64,000 nucleotides of DNA from Filosporella fistucella (Eukaryota > Ascomycota > Leotiomycetes > Helotiales), in NCBI GenBank assembly GCA_030077755.1, contig JAQJZZ010000014.1:2294001-2358000 (forward strand). The letters are read 5' to 3'. Position 1 is the stretch's first letter. Every line of letters starts with the position of its first letter. Below, piece after piece: positions 46,081-57,465 of the stretch. A program made the translations under genes and the position numbers. The notes under the pieces are model-generated. The model had not been told where the DNA came from. It ran no database searches and saw nothing but the letters and a program-made list of their open reading frames with translations.

Positions 46081-46688
46081 AAATCATGCAACCTGACTCT
46101 GAACCCCAGTCATGTACATATTAGATGCTGGAGATATCAAGAAGTGGATTAGACGGCGATAGCAATCAATAGACCGGCCCTGAGCAATTTCTGTACCACC
46201 GTATCAGACGCTTGTGTTATGCATAAGTTCCTTGGTGAAAACGGTTAAAACCCGAGCTATTGTGAAACGAAACGAAAGAATACAGAGCACCACAAACACA
46301 TTACCAAGACTGACAGCACAGTTCTACGTCCTTGACGGCAAGAGATGGTAGGAAGATAGGGGCGGGATCTTCTATTGATGCATCACGTGCCTTGATACAC
46401 ATCTTCTGTCCAGGCTCAGAGTTAGCCAACACTGCTCCACTTCAGACTTCATCTTAACGCTGAAGACCTCCTTTCAGGTACAAGCCATAAGTGATCATGA
46501 GTAAGTAGGTCGTAGGACGTTAAAAGAAAGTTCAATGACCAACAATATGGTCCGTATTGGGCTTAGCGCTGGTTCGGGAAAACCATATTCCAATTCCGTA
46601 CCAGGCTCCGTATTGACTTCCAGCAATCGCAATCACCACCTGGCGCATCTTCAACATTTTGAAGACACAACCAACACAATCCAGCAAC
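46081..46688. other. Intergenic, promoter of clathrin light chain
   Basis: Intergenic DNA between two plus-strand genes. No coding feature is seen. Confidence 0.45.
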
Positions 46689-47568
46689 ATGGCAGACCGA
46701 TTCCCTTCCCTTGAGGAATTTGATTCTGGCGGTATGGCTCTCTTCCTTATGATTTTCCAACCTTGATTGGAAATGGCAATAGGAGAAATGGATTACGCTG
46801 ATAAGAGGACAGCACAAACAGAAGCAGTAACTAGCCCTGGCATTGGCGGCGACGATTTCTTATCACGCGAGAAGGCCCTTCTTGGAGACGATGCAGATCA
46901 ATTTGCTACTGGCAACGAGAATGCGGCTTTCGTAGAGGATGGAGACGATGATTTGCTAGGCGGCGGTGGAGGTAATGAGGAGGTCACAGAGTTCGAAAGC
47001 TCATTCCCTGCTATTGATACAAGGAACGATGTACGTTTGCCCTCTCATTCTTAGATTTCTTCTCTAGGTCTCTAGTCGCGAAGGATGGCATGGCAGAAGG
47101 GATCAATGCTAACCAAAATGTTAGAACATGGCACCCGGCGGCACCATCACCAGCTCAGCCCCTTACACTAATTACAACGCCCACGTTGATGAAGAAGAAG
47201 AACCTGAAGTCATCAAGCAATGGCGTGAGCGCCGAGACCTTGCTCTCCAAGAGCGCGAAGCTCGTTCCGAGGAGCGCAAAGCAGAGACTGTCAAAGCCGC
47301 CCAACAAAATATAGATGATTTCTATGAGAACTACAATTCCAAGAAGGAGAAGACCATCGCACAAACCCGCAGAGATGCGGAGGAGTTCTTGGAGAATAGA
47401 GAGGATACATCTGCTGGAGGAACCAGCTGGGAGCGCATTGCCAAGTTGGTCGATTTGAGTGGGAAGGGTACTAAAGGAGGTGCCAGCGGAACCGACAAGG
47501 CGAAGTTTAGGGAATTGTTGATGAGCTTGCGGAAGGATGAGAAAGCCCCTGGTGCGACTGGATACTAA
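46689..47568 (+). CDS. CLC1: Clathrin light chain
   Basis: Three exons: 46689-46731, 46783-47030, 47125-47568; 244 aa. The light chain binds the triskelion hub and regulates coat assembly in endocytosis and Golgi traffic. The start MADRFPSLEEFDSG is typical. Acidic and Gly-rich segments follow (DGDDDLLGGGGGNEE), then the heavy-chain-binding helix with EEPEVIKQWRERRDLALQEREARSEER, read here as separate helical stretches. The C-terminal block has SWERIAKLVDLSGKG and a short basic tail. The start codon sits in an AACATGG context. Introns are 51 and 94 nt with donors GTATGG and GTACGT. The gene converges with CDC37; 282 bases lie between the stops. Confidence 0.93.
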
Positions 47569-47850
47569 GGTGGTGTCTGCAGCAGAATCGGTGGCTTTCT
47601 GGTGGGACTTGTAAGATCTGCGAGCATTGCTGGTTGTATTTCCGTTATGGCCTATCTAATCAATGGGGCTGGACAATGGGGCGTTGAAAATACAAGGCAC
47701 ATATCATGAATCAATTGTCATAGGTGATAGTTCATCGTGGTTTCATTGGGTGTAGAAATCTAGATCCATTGCGCCTTCAGCCACATTAAATTGTGCTTAC
47801 TGCCTATATCTATTCACCGACTCGTCTGATTGTCCTACCTATGTCATTTA

Positions 47851-49521
47851 TTACTCAGGATCATCAGCATACTTATCTGAGAGCTTTGCCTGCTCCGCCG
47901 CTGCCTTCTCCTGTTCCTCAAATTCCTTCAACGCCTTTTGACCCTCTTCAGTCGTAGCATCAATCACTTGCTCCTCTATTGATAGCATACCGCCCTTGGT
48001 ACCATGTCAGTGTCTTTTTTGGATTAAAGTGACATGCTACGGAAAACTTACCTCACTCAATTGGCCAACGATCTCTTCTGCCTCTTCTACACTCATCTTA
48101 CCCAATACCTTGTTTACCTCATCTAGACTTCCGCTCTCTAAAGCACGTTGAAGTCCAGGCGGGAAAGCGTCGAATAACTTCCTTGCGTTGACTACTGCTG
48201 GATCTTCGCTCTTCGCAGGTGGAACTTGAATATTGATCGAAGTCCCGGGATCGACAGCGTGAAGCTGAATCTGCTCAACGCCACCAGAACCATCCGCCTC
48301 CTCTTGTGCTCTTTGTTTGACGATCTCCTTTGCCCTTGACTTAATTCGAGCATAGGTAGAATTAACATCATCGAAAAAGACCTTCTGAGCTTGATGGCCT
48401 GGTGTGGTGATGCGCTTGAAAAACAAGCCAACACCATCTCTACCTAAAGCTCTGCAATACTGAAGTAGAAGGGCTTGGTGTACACATTGGCGAGCTCTAT
48501 CTTCTTTGCCATCAATAGATTCGTTGAATGCCATGACAAGGAGGCCATCGGTTTCCTTTTCGGCTAATACTTGAGGATGCTGAGAAATAAATTGTAGGCA
48601 GGCCCGGTAATCGCCCATCTTGATTTTCGAAAACGCTATACCATCCTCTGAAGCTGTCACATCGTCGTCCTCCTCGTCATCATCATCTTTTGCCATAGGT
48701 TCGTCAACATCTGCATCAGCACCAGATGATTGTTGACCATCCACATCACGGGCAGCCAAAGCATGTGGGTTCAATACCTCAACAGCTTGAACCTTTTCTT
48801 TCTTGGTCTTCTTTGGCTCAGGTTCAGGCTTTTTGTCAGCCTTGGCGACGAATGAGCTATCGAAGCCTGTATGTATGCCTTCGCTGGTGATTTTTCTTCC
48901 CTCTTCTAACTCTAACTTATTCAGTTCCTCCAACAGCTGCTTCTGTAAGCCTTCAACCTTCTCCTTGTGGGACTTAACTTCCGCTACATAGGCTTCGTAT
49001 CGATTATCAGGCTTGTCTTCATCCACTTTTGCCTTGACTTGGTCAACCAAAGCTGCCATCATCTTGGAAAACTTTGGAAGCTCTTTCTCCTGTGTGTGAA
49101 CACCAGCCGGAGGCGGGGGAGGTGTGTCATTGTCTTCGCTACTAATCGACTCCATGATGGACTGAAATACCAATTCATCTGGACTCCGCTTCTCTGACTC
49201 TGTACTATGCGAAGTCAAGGCCGTAAGAAGGGCATTGATTCGCTTGAGGAGTCCATCATTGATGATTCGCTCGTACTTGTAGGTTTCGATTTTGTTCTTG
49301 CGTTCAAATCGCTGTTGGTGAATTTGGTTTTGTTTAGCCCTAATGAAAGACCTCTTGTCGACGTTTGGGTGGACTTCGATGTCCGAATCGTCGCTCAGCT
49401 CCAGAGCATCCTGTTACTGTCAGCCTCGAGGTTCAGCCTGGTGGGTTGGTCGTGGATGGGGCAAATATCGATGCGGGCCGGAGTGAAAAAGACATACCCA
49501 TTTACTGTAATCTACGGGCAT
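47851..49521 (-). CDS. CDC37: Hsp90 co-chaperone Cdc37
   Basis: Three exons: 49521-49498 (24 nt), 49410-48052 and 47994-47851; 508 aa, exact multiple of three. Cdc37 delivers protein kinases to Hsp90. The invariant start MPVDYSKWDALELSDDSD contains the Ser of the CK2 site (SDDSD). The kinase-binding N-domain is followed by an acidic linker (KDDDDEEDDDV). The Hsp90-binding middle domain has KMGDYRACLQFISQHPQ, FNESIDGKEDRA and HQALLLQYCRALGRDGVGLFF. The C-domain is helical. Exon 3 is reached through an AAG acceptor (CCAAG) with a CTGAC branch 11 bases upstream; the in-frame C-terminus and family length support it. The 24-nt first exon is easily missed. Confidence 0.95.
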
Positions 49522-49854
49522 CTTGAAGGATGTGTCTCTGTTCTGTAAGATCAGTGATGATTTGGAATTTGGAGTTTAAGTTCTCTGAAGATCACCTCGA
49601 ATGTTCTGCGAGGCGGCGAAAGAATTACCCCACGGCTGCATAATAAATGCACGTGCATAAAAGTTGTGCTAATGTAGCGATGACGGAAGCTAAACTTAAT
49701 GCTCTAGATAATTGTCGAAGATCTCTTATTCGACTTCAGAGTCATTCATTTACTCACTTCCCACGAAGAATGACCATGGGACCTCGACGGATATACGCAC
49801 ACGATTCATGCCGGTGATATCAGCGGAGCTGACACAATTGATAAATTGCTCGCC
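49522..49854. promoter_or_regulatory. Bidirectional promoter of CDC37 and the mitochondrial ABC transporter
   Basis: 333 bases between divergent start codons. No TATA box was located. Confidence 0.45.
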
Positions 49855-52269
49855 ATGCGACGAGCAACGGTCCTTCGAGCCCACGGCTGGGGGTCTGCGG
49901 TTCACGATATAGCTTACAAACAATCGACAAGAACGACTCCTCAAACAATTGCGATTAGATGGGTCGCTCCTCAGTCCTCTCCTCTTTCCCAGAGGTCGAT
50001 ATCTAGCTTCAATGCGCCTCCGAAGCCGTCCGTCCCCTTCAAGACAAGCCTTCTACCTCTTGAAAGGAGGCTTATTAGACACCAGAAGCCAGGTCTTAAA
50101 TCACCATGGCGCCCAGCAATTGCGCAACTCCGTCCATTTAACAGCAAGTCGCAACTACAAGAAGGAGCAAAAGAGACAGATAGGCAGGATCTCATAGAGA
50201 AAGAGAAGGCCAGGCGGGAAGAGGAGGAAGAAGATCTTCTTGATGAGCAGGCATTTCAACGCACAGAGAAAGCATCCAAAGCAGCACAAGTCAATTTAAG
50301 TGCGCGGCTATCGAGTCCAAAAGCACAAGGGAACACTGCAGGATTCGGGGAAATATGGCGGTTGATTAAGATCGCGCGGCCAGAAGCCAAATGGCTAGGA
50401 TTGGCTTTTGCTTTCTTGTTGATTTCCTCGAGCATTACAATGTCCATACCGTTTTCCATCGGAAAGATCTTGGATCTGGCGACAAAAGACCCAAGTGAAG
50501 GCAGCACTCTCTTTGGCCTAGAGATTGGCCAATTTTACGTGGCTCTCGCGGCAGTATTGACTCTCGGTGCTGCGGCTAACTATGGGCGGATCATTATATT
50601 ACGTATCGTTGGAGAACGAATTGTATCTAGGCTCCGGTCACAGCTCTATAGACGGACATATGTGCAAAACGCCGAATTCTTCGATGCCAATCGGGTTGGA
50701 GATCTGATCTCTCGATTGAGTTCAGATACGGTTATTGTTGGAAAAAGTATCACTCAGAATCTATCAGACGGCTTGAGGGCCATAGTCAGTGGTGGGGCCG
50801 GATTTGCAGCCATGGCTTGGGTCAGCTTGAAGCTTACTAGCATTCTATGTCTAATGTTTCCCCCAGTCGCCATTGGGGCGTTCTTCTATGGACGAGCCAT
50901 TCGTAACCTCAGTCGAAAGATCCAGAGGAATCTGGGAACTTTGACTAAGATCGCTGAAGAGCGACTTGGGAATGTTCGGACGAGTCAAGCCTTTGCAGGC
51001 GAGATCCAAGAAGTTGGACGATATAACCATCAAGTCAAGAAGATATTCGCACTTGGGAAACGTGAGGCACTTATCAGTGCGACGTTCTTCAGTTCATCTG
51101 GATTTCTTGGAAATATGACCATTCTGGCTTTGTTATACTCTGGAGGATCTATGGTCAAAAGTGGGGTCATCAGTATCGGAGACTTGACTTCCTTCTTGAT
51201 GTATACTGCATATGCAGGTTCGAGTTTGTTCGGAGTCTCGAGCTTCTATTCTGAGCTCATGAAGGGCGTTGGAGCAGCCAGTCGTCTCTTCGAATTACAA
51301 GACCGAAAGCCAACGATTCCAGCCACCGTCGGTGTGAAGGTCAAATCAGCACAAGGGCCGATCAAATTCTCTAACGTTTCCTTCGCCTACCCAACTCGTC
51401 CTGCAGTTAACATTTTCGACGGTCTTGACTTCGAGATCCCTTCAGGTACGAACGTAGCCATTGTTGGACCTAGCGGTGGTGGAAAATCGACTATAGGATC
51501 GCTTTTACTACGATTTTATAACCCAACGGAAGGCACAATATCTATCAATGGTATCGACGTTTCAACTATGAACGGTAAATCACTTCGTCGTCGTATTGGT
51601 ATGGTTGGCCAAGAACCTGTTCTGATGTCAGGCTCCATTGCCGAGAACATTGCTTATGGCAAACCTCATGCTTCTCGATCAGAAATCATCGCGGCAGCCA
51701 GAAAGGCCAATTGCCAGTTTATCAGTGACTTCCCTGATGGACTGGACACCTCAGTCGGTGCACGTGGTGCCCAATTGTCTGGTGGACAAAAGCAGCGAAT
51801 TGCCATTGCTAGAGCACTGCTCAAGAATCCCGATATCTTGATACTGGATGAAGCAACATCAGCTTTGGATGCAGAATCCGAGACTCTTGTCAATTCTGCT
51901 TTAGCAGCGCTGTTAAGGGGCCATAACACTACAATCTCTATCGCCCATCGACTATCTACAATCAAGAGATCTGATCATATCATCGTTCTTGGCAATGATG
52001 GAAAAGTTGCCGAGACTGGTACATACCAAGCATTGTCCAACAACCCTGACAGCGCTTTCTCTAAGTTGATGGAATGGCAAATGAGCGGCGGCGATGCAGC
52101 CGATAAAAGAGCCATGGAGCCAGAAGGTCATCTCACAGAAACCGAAGAGATTGCAGATGACTTGGTCCGGCTTTCTAATGAAGACGCCAATGACGCGGAT
52201 GATGAGGCTGAACCACCAAAATCAAGGATTACGAAGTCTGAAGCTGTGTTGGACAAAGCGGCCAAATAG
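49855..52269 (+). CDS. Mitochondrial inner-membrane ABC half transporter, Mdl1/ABCB10-like
   Basis: Single exon, 804 aa. The start at 49855 (ATG) was preferred to an in-frame TTG nine bases upstream. The first about 100 aa are Arg/Ser-rich and lack acidic residues, a mitochondrial presequence type (RRATVLRAHGWGS...). A basic coiled segment follows (EKARREEEEEDLLDEQAF), then six helices (about 190-460) and one nucleotide-binding domain. That domain has Walker A GPSGGGKST (about 539), Q-loop VGQEP, signature LSGGQKQR (about 641), Walker B ILILDEATSALD (about 660) and H-loop IAHRLS (about 697). Homodimers export peptides or related substrates from the matrix. The 100-residue acidic C-terminal tail is an extension beyond the core. 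Confidence 0.92.
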   Translation: MRRATVLRAHGWGSAVHDIAYKQSTRTTPQTIAIRWVAPQSSPLSQRSISSFNAPPKPSVPFKTSLLPLERRLIRHQKPGLKSPWRPAIAQLRPFNSKSQLQEGAKETDRQDLIEKEKARREEEEEDLLDEQAFQRTEKASKAAQVNLSARLSSPKAQGNTAGFGEIWRLIKIARPEAKWLGLAFAFLLISSSITMSIPFSIGKILDLATKDPSEGSTLFGLEIGQFYVALAAVLTLGAAANYGRIIILRIVGERIVSRLRSQLYRRTYVQNAEFFDANRVGDLISRLSSDTVIVGKSITQNLSDGLRAIVSGGAGFAAMAWVSLKLTSILCLMFPPVAIGAFFYGRAIRNLSRKIQRNLGTLTKIAEERLGNVRTSQAFAGEIQEVGRYNHQVKKIFALGKREALISATFFSSSGFLGNMTILALLYSGGSMVKSGVISIGDLTSFLMYTAYAGSSLFGVSSFYSELMKGVGAASRLFELQDRKPTIPATVGVKVKSAQGPIKFSNVSFAYPTRPAVNIFDGLDFEIPSGTNVAIVGPSGGGKSTIGSLLLRFYNPTEGTISINGIDVSTMNGKSLRRRIGMVGQEPVLMSGSIAENIAYGKPHASRSEIIAAARKANCQFISDFPDGLDTSVGARGAQLSGGQKQRIAIARALLKNPDILILDEATSALDAESETLVNSALAALLRGHNTTISIAHRLSTIKRSDHIIVLGNDGKVAETGTYQALSNNPDSAFSKLMEWQMSGGDAADKRAMEPEGHLTETEEIADDLVRLSNEDANDADDEAEPPKSRITKSEAVLDKAAK

Positions 52270-54037
52270 TCAAAATAATGGGATGATACCGAACGAGTTG
52301 TGAGAATTATCTTGAATTTCTTTTGTTCAAGCCATTGAATAGGCGTTTCACATATATTGGATGGGGCATTGGCATTTGGCATCGGCAAACACGAGACGAC
52401 TACCTTACTTGAAGGCAATTGGGGTTATCGCCGGCCTAGAACTGCTTCTATTTGTAACTATACTCCCCTCGCAGTACTGTAGGAGAATACAATCATTCCT
52501 ACTGCTAGTCAGCTTGTGATATAATCAGCTTTGTCTCCACTACATCTTACCTACTATTTGTGCCATTACCCCTCGTCTGCTATAATTGTATCTGGCCCCT
52601 ATTAAGATCCCAGATTGCCACTCTATCATTCTCTATCTTCTGCTGCCCTTTAGGCTCGCGGGTCCTCTGGTCCTCTAGTCCTCTAGTCCTCAACTCACCT
52701 TCACCGTTACGCCTGTTTTACTCATACATTGGTGATGATATTCGGTGATTAGCGAAGCTAGACCCCTTTTGGGAAGTACATATTCGAACGGACCATGTGC
52801 ATGTGCATTCGATAAACAATATCTTCCATCGAATATCGTGCAACCAATGCACACTGAAGCTGAATCCGTCGATGCTCCATATTTCGATGAGCAGAATAGA
52901 AGAATTTGGATTTGCCGAAAGCTTTTCCTGAATTAGTTCAGCCCATGTTATTCAGATAAGCTTCGCTTGCATGGGCGATCATCAGTGATCTCGATCTCAG
53001 CTTCCCGAGAGACTTTGATTGGTAAGGTAATAGTCCGAGATTCCGAAGCTTGTGCATCTCGAATTCCGAAAAAATAAAGCTTGCGGGTGTTTGAGGCTCT
53101 TAGATGTACAAGACTTGATGAGCATTAAGGTTGATGTTGAGGCTAGGTAGAATACTCTCACTTCTTAATCAAATACAGGAACCGAGCACGATATCCCAAT
53201 GATGGCTTGTCCAGTTAATAGTGACAGCACAAGGCAGTGCAGCAGTCATCCGATGCTCTCAGATAGTGGCAGTGTAAATCAGTCAAAGTTTAGCAATACC
53301 TGCTCCCTTCGATCATATTCTGTGTCCATCCACACTCCAGAATAAGTCCGGGAATGCTCGAAGTGGGCTTTTCGGTTAATTAAGGAGAGCCGAAGCCCCT
53401 ATTTCACTCCACCTTCGTGAATCTAAACTTCTTTCATAGTTTTCTGTATTTTGCGTCACCCCCTTAGGCTAGCAGGGGAAACACTTGAGCCTCATCGCAC
53501 TAGTTACCATCTCATGTCCGGATCTACCGGCACAATTGCGACTACAGTCCGGCAAGAAGATGGGCCTAAGCTAAGAGTTGCAGCGACCCAATCGCATGCT
53601 TTCCGTACCTGATCTAATTTGCCCTTACAGCTTCTTCGCACTTTTGGATCTCAACGTTGAGACTCCAAAATCCAAACCCACTCGTGAAGGTTTTGGTATG
53701 AGTGTTCATTCGCAGGAAGCCAGACCCGAAGATCAATGACACAAGTGTGTTATCTAAGTTCTAGGGAGCGCAACTTTCTATCTTGAGTAATCCACCCCAC
53801 TTCCCTCTAGTCTATACCCCGATCGATGTTTTTGTTCTGATCTTCGTCACCGATATGCGAGTTTGTTGCGCTGTTGGAGTTTTAATGTCGGCGCTGAGCC
53901 ATTTGGCGAAGTCTGAACGTGCATTATCGAGAGGTGGAGACTGAAAGTTTTCCCAGCACATAGTTTTTGTTATTTCCATCGAGGACAGCTGCAAAAGATA
54001 AGCAGGAAGTGGGACATGTAGGCATTTTTTACCTTCT
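52270..54037. other. Long intergenic region, no gene supported
   Basis: 1.8 kb without a convincing frame. A small repeat of TCCTCTAG/GTCCTCT near 52657-52692 is visible. The sequence then varies from AT-leaning to balanced. Confidence 0.45.
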
Positions 54038-54052
54038 TATAAAATATAAATA
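54038..54052 (+). promoter_or_regulatory. TATA region of the secreted protein gene
   Basis: TATAAAATATAAATA, 58-72 bases upstream of the ATG at 54110. Confidence 0.55.
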
Positions 54053-54109
54053 TTTGCGATTTCCCCTCTGTTTCTCCTGTCAAGTCTCTCATCCACTCCG
54101 CCTTCCAAA

Positions 54110-55432
54110 ATGCGTCAGACATTTCTTCTTGCAGGTCTTGCAGCCACTGCAAATGCCTCACCAGCGGCACAGGCCATCGATTTTGCTGCTGTCAATGCAG
54201 CTCCTTCTCCTGCTTTGCAAGGACCTCCCTTCTCGAGCAATAGTCAAAATGCGATTTACAACACGGCATCAGTTGCCGCCTCTGGATCTGCTGCTGCAAC
54301 TGGAGTTGCAACTGCGAGTGCTACAGCTACTCAGCTCTCCAAGCGGTTTTTTCCTATCTGGTGGCCTTGGGGACCCCATCTATCTTCGAGTTCCCCAACT
54401 TGGCCCGTCAAGACGACCAGTACTTACGCTCCGGTTAAAACTTCTTCTTCAGTTGCTTCATGGAACCCATCCGTCACTCCAACAACGACGACTTCTCAAA
54501 TATCCACTACCTCAGCGACTACCAACTCTGATACTAGTTGCCCAACTCAACCCGAAGAGGGAACATTCTGTGGTTTTATCAATCCAGAAGACCCATGTGC
54601 CCCTCAACCTGATGGCTATGGACCAAAAGTCACTCCAGATGCCGCGGAAGCTTTCTTGGAATTCCCAAAATTCCACGACGAGGCTCGATCTGCCAAAACA
54701 CCTGCTAGTTACGCTTTAAAATTCGTCGATTACAACGCCTCAGTATCCGCCAACACCTATCTCGGACTCAAAACTCTGTCGTCGTACGACGTCAATAACT
54801 GCAGCATCTATTGTGACAACACAAACCTTTGCACCGGCTTCAACATCTACATCGAAAGAGACCCATCCTTAAACCCATCCGAGAACTGTACTCTCCCGTC
54901 ATCAATCACTAACTACAAGTGCACTCTCTGGGGTTCTGGTGTCACAGCAGCAGCAGCAACCAATGCTGGTCAGAACCGTGGACAGTTCCAAGTCGTGATC
55001 GCAGGCTCAAAAGGCTATGAGAAAACCAACACCACCACTCCTCCTTCGCAACCGGGATGGCAACCACCAAATCACTGTGGTGGCAATGGTTCCAAGTCCC
55101 ATAATCACCCAAGCACCTGTATCGGTCAACACTTCTTCCCTGGCCCATACGACCCAGCTATCTGCCGTGCATTTGCTGAAGCCCAGACTGCCAAGAACCA
55201 GGCTTCTTCCTGGTGGCAACAAACGATTAGGTACTGGAGTGGTGGATACAATCCGTTGAAGTGTAACTTCTTCAATTCTTACATGTTGAAGAAGAATGAT
55301 CATCCATTGGGAACTTATTGCTCAATCTTCACTCAACAATGGGGTCCTAGTGATGCAACTTATGCTCCTGGATGGCATGGAAGCGATATCTGGAGCATTG
55401 AGAGCTCCTGGGGCTACTCAATCAAGAACTAA
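54110..55432 (+). CDS. Secreted protein with PAN/apple-like Cys pattern
   Basis: Single exon, 440 aa. The signal peptide MRQTFLLAGLAATANA has a clean Ala cleavage region. A Ser/Ala/Thr-rich, likely O-glycosylated segment is followed by a KR site (LSKRFF) that Kex2-type proteases may cut, then WWPW and a Thr-rich linker. The Cys-containing globular part starts near residue 140. Its region DVNNCSIYCDNTNLCTGFNIYIER matches the PAN/apple-type pattern common in fungal secreted hypothetical proteins. Several N-glycosylation sequons (NCS, NCT) are present, and the C-terminus contains WSIESSWGYS. Probably a wall-associated or secreted protein; no enzymatic motif is recognised. Confidence 0.75.
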   Translation: MRQTFLLAGLAATANASPAAQAIDFAAVNAAPSPALQGPPFSSNSQNAIYNTASVAASGSAAATGVATASATATQLSKRFFPIWWPWGPHLSSSSPTWPVKTTSTYAPVKTSSSVASWNPSVTPTTTTSQISTTSATTNSDTSCPTQPEEGTFCGFINPEDPCAPQPDGYGPKVTPDAAEAFLEFPKFHDEARSAKTPASYALKFVDYNASVSANTYLGLKTLSSYDVNNCSIYCDNTNLCTGFNIYIERDPSLNPSENCTLPSSITNYKCTLWGSGVTAAAATNAGQNRGQFQVVIAGSKGYEKTNTTTPPSQPGWQPPNHCGGNGSKSHNHPSTCIGQHFFPGPYDPAICRAFAEAQTAKNQASSWWQQTIRYWSGGYNPLKCNFFNSYMLKKNDHPLGTYCSIFTQQWGPSDATYAPGWHGSDIWSIESSWGYSIKN

Positions 55433-56327
55433 GTCTTAAATGTGAGAGGGGGTAGAAGTTCGGATAGTCTTGAAATGATGTATTTTGAAGTAATGTATGT
55501 AGTTTCAAGCTTGACAGATTGTAATATTACCTAGCCAGGTCTGCTTAGTTTCCTTCTTGGACAAATCCAACCAATTTAAGAGAAGGTGTTTTGGTGACTG
55601 GCAAAGATATTGACCTTCTCGCAATGCAAAATATATTCACAACGATAGTATATCCACTTTACTAATTCTTCACATCCGTGAGTTAAATTCTAAATTCTTG
55701 CAATGTAGAATATATTTTCAATTATAGGATAGTCGCTCTAGCAATTATTTACATCCGGAAACTAAATTCAATAGATGGTGATCGAGAACTAGAAGTATTG
55801 ATGAACTTCTTGTAATGCATAATATATTCACAATAGTAGTATATTTACTTTACTCATATTTCACATCTATAAACTATATTTAATAGAAGGAGTTTTGGTA
55901 ACTGGCAGATAGTGTTAAACTTTTACACTATCGCTGTGGTCTGTAAATATAGTTGCTGTTCTTCAGAAGTGGGAGGCTTTTGGTATCCGCGTTCTCAGAG
56001 ACTATTACGAACTCTCTGTTCTCGTCACATCTGAATTCCTCATAGATCTTGTCGTTGTTGATAGGCTCCTAGACTAGCATTTTGCGCGAAATGGAAATAA
56101 CGGGGTTTCGGGATTGGGGCAGGTGGCAAGACTTTCCTTGGGATGTTCTGTCGTTCGCGGTCCTCCTCGAAGGCGGCCACCTTGCGTGATTCCTTTTTGA
56201 CCTTGTAACCTTGACCGTGAATCACGGTAGCATCAAAGACAGTTGAGGAGCTGCTTGAGCAAGACACGTAATGGTATGCCAATCGATTTCAGCAAAACGA
56301 CACATCAATTTCAAAGTATTCCTTATG
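55433..56327. other. Intergenic with degenerate repeats
   Basis: The repeat block at 55580-55915 is listed separately. A minus frame at 56040-56282 is protein-like but begins with TTG and has an in-frame stop just upstream; it is not called. Confidence 0.45.
55580..55915. repeat. Degenerate tandem repeat, about 3 copies
   Basis: Units starting near 55616, 55694 and 55806 share TTCTTGCAATGCAAAATATA and TATATCCACTTTACTAATT, each followed by CACATCCGTGA-like and AAATTCAATA-like ends. Flanks also repeat (AGAAGGTGTTTTGGTGACTG versus AGAAGGAGTTTTGGTAACTG). Identity falls from copy to copy. Confidence 0.65.
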
Positions 56328-57465
56328 CTACATTGTCCCAGTAATTCCACCACTCACTGATATGTACTGTGCAGTGATCCATCGACTTTTCTCTGAGACC
56401 AGCAAAAGCGCAGCGTCAGCCACATCCTCCGCTGTTCCGATACGATCCGCAGCTCTCGTCTGGGCATACAGAGAAACCCGAAGCGTAGATGGAGTGCCAT
56501 CAGGATTGACCAAATAGTCCTTCGAAAGATCTGTTAAGACTGGACCAGGTGCGAGTGTGTTGACTGTAATTCCACGGCTTTTGCCAAGCTATATGATGTT
56601 TCGTCAGATTGACATCAAGCCTATAGATTGGAAGGCTAGAAAATAGAAGAGATGAAAGCTTACCTCACTAGCCAAAAGGGATGTCAAGGCATCCATAGAG
56701 GCTTTTGTTACACTATACACGGGAGGAGGAATCAAAAGTTTTGAGGCGACTGAGCCGATGTTGACAATGCGGCCCCCCTTTGGCATTCGTCCGATGTCAG
56801 CGACAGCTTGTGTCATGTATACCACTCCAAAGACATTGATGGCAAATTCTTTCTCGAGTTGATCCTGTTTGACTTCCAAAAGAGGTGTGTTGTGTGCAGC
56901 TGCTCCGTTGTTGACTAGATCAAACACCAACAGTCAGTTCTGTTCTAGTGACCAGTTTCAATATTCTGCCATCTATACGTGATAAAACGATCGAAGATTC
57001 TGTCAGAACCGTAGCTTGTCCTTTGAACACTAGATTTCGAATTCTCAAAGCCCCGAACAATGGAACTCCAATAATTCCTGGGCGACTGGGTGGAAAAGGT
57101 TCTGCAGCCTATCTGCCCTGCATTTCTGATATCTTGATGGCTTTATACATGATAATCAATTACATACCGAGAATATCGATGTGATCGACTTCCAATGCTT
57201 TCAAAATCTGCTCAACCATATTCTTCGCAGAATCGTAACTTTCCACTCCACCTTGTACGACCGTGGCTTTAGTACCAAAATCTTGTATGATGTCACTTGC
57301 TACCTTCTCAGCACGCAGCTTAGAATCATCCGACACATAGTGAATTGCTACTGAAGCGCCGTTCCGAGCGAAAGCTCTAGCAATAGCAGCACCGATTCCA
57401 GTCTCTCTGCCAGAGCCTGTGACTAAAGCAGTCTTTCCTACAAGTGAAAGTGTTTCGGGAGACAT
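56328..57465 (-). CDS. Classical short-chain dehydrogenase/reductase, fungal 3-oxoacyl-reductase-like
   Basis: Three exons: 57465-57168, 56914-56664, 56588-56328; 269 aa. Motif GSGRETGIG (about 17-25) binds NAD(P). NNGAAA is the NNAG-type motif and VYSVTKASMDA gives catalytic Tyr166 and Lys170. IVNIGSVASK supplies the Ser. The C-terminus TAQYISVSGGITGTM is typical of the SDR group that includes fabG-like and THN reductase-like enzymes. Intron 1 is long (253 nt). Likely NADPH-dependent carbonyl reduction; the substrate is unknown. A TATATATATAA stretch about 150 bases before the start could be the core promoter. Confidence 0.88.

Noticed and set aside
56040..56282. 80-codon minus frame near the second SDR
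   Set aside because: Starts with TTG and has an in-frame stop directly upstream. No acceptor or domain is visible.
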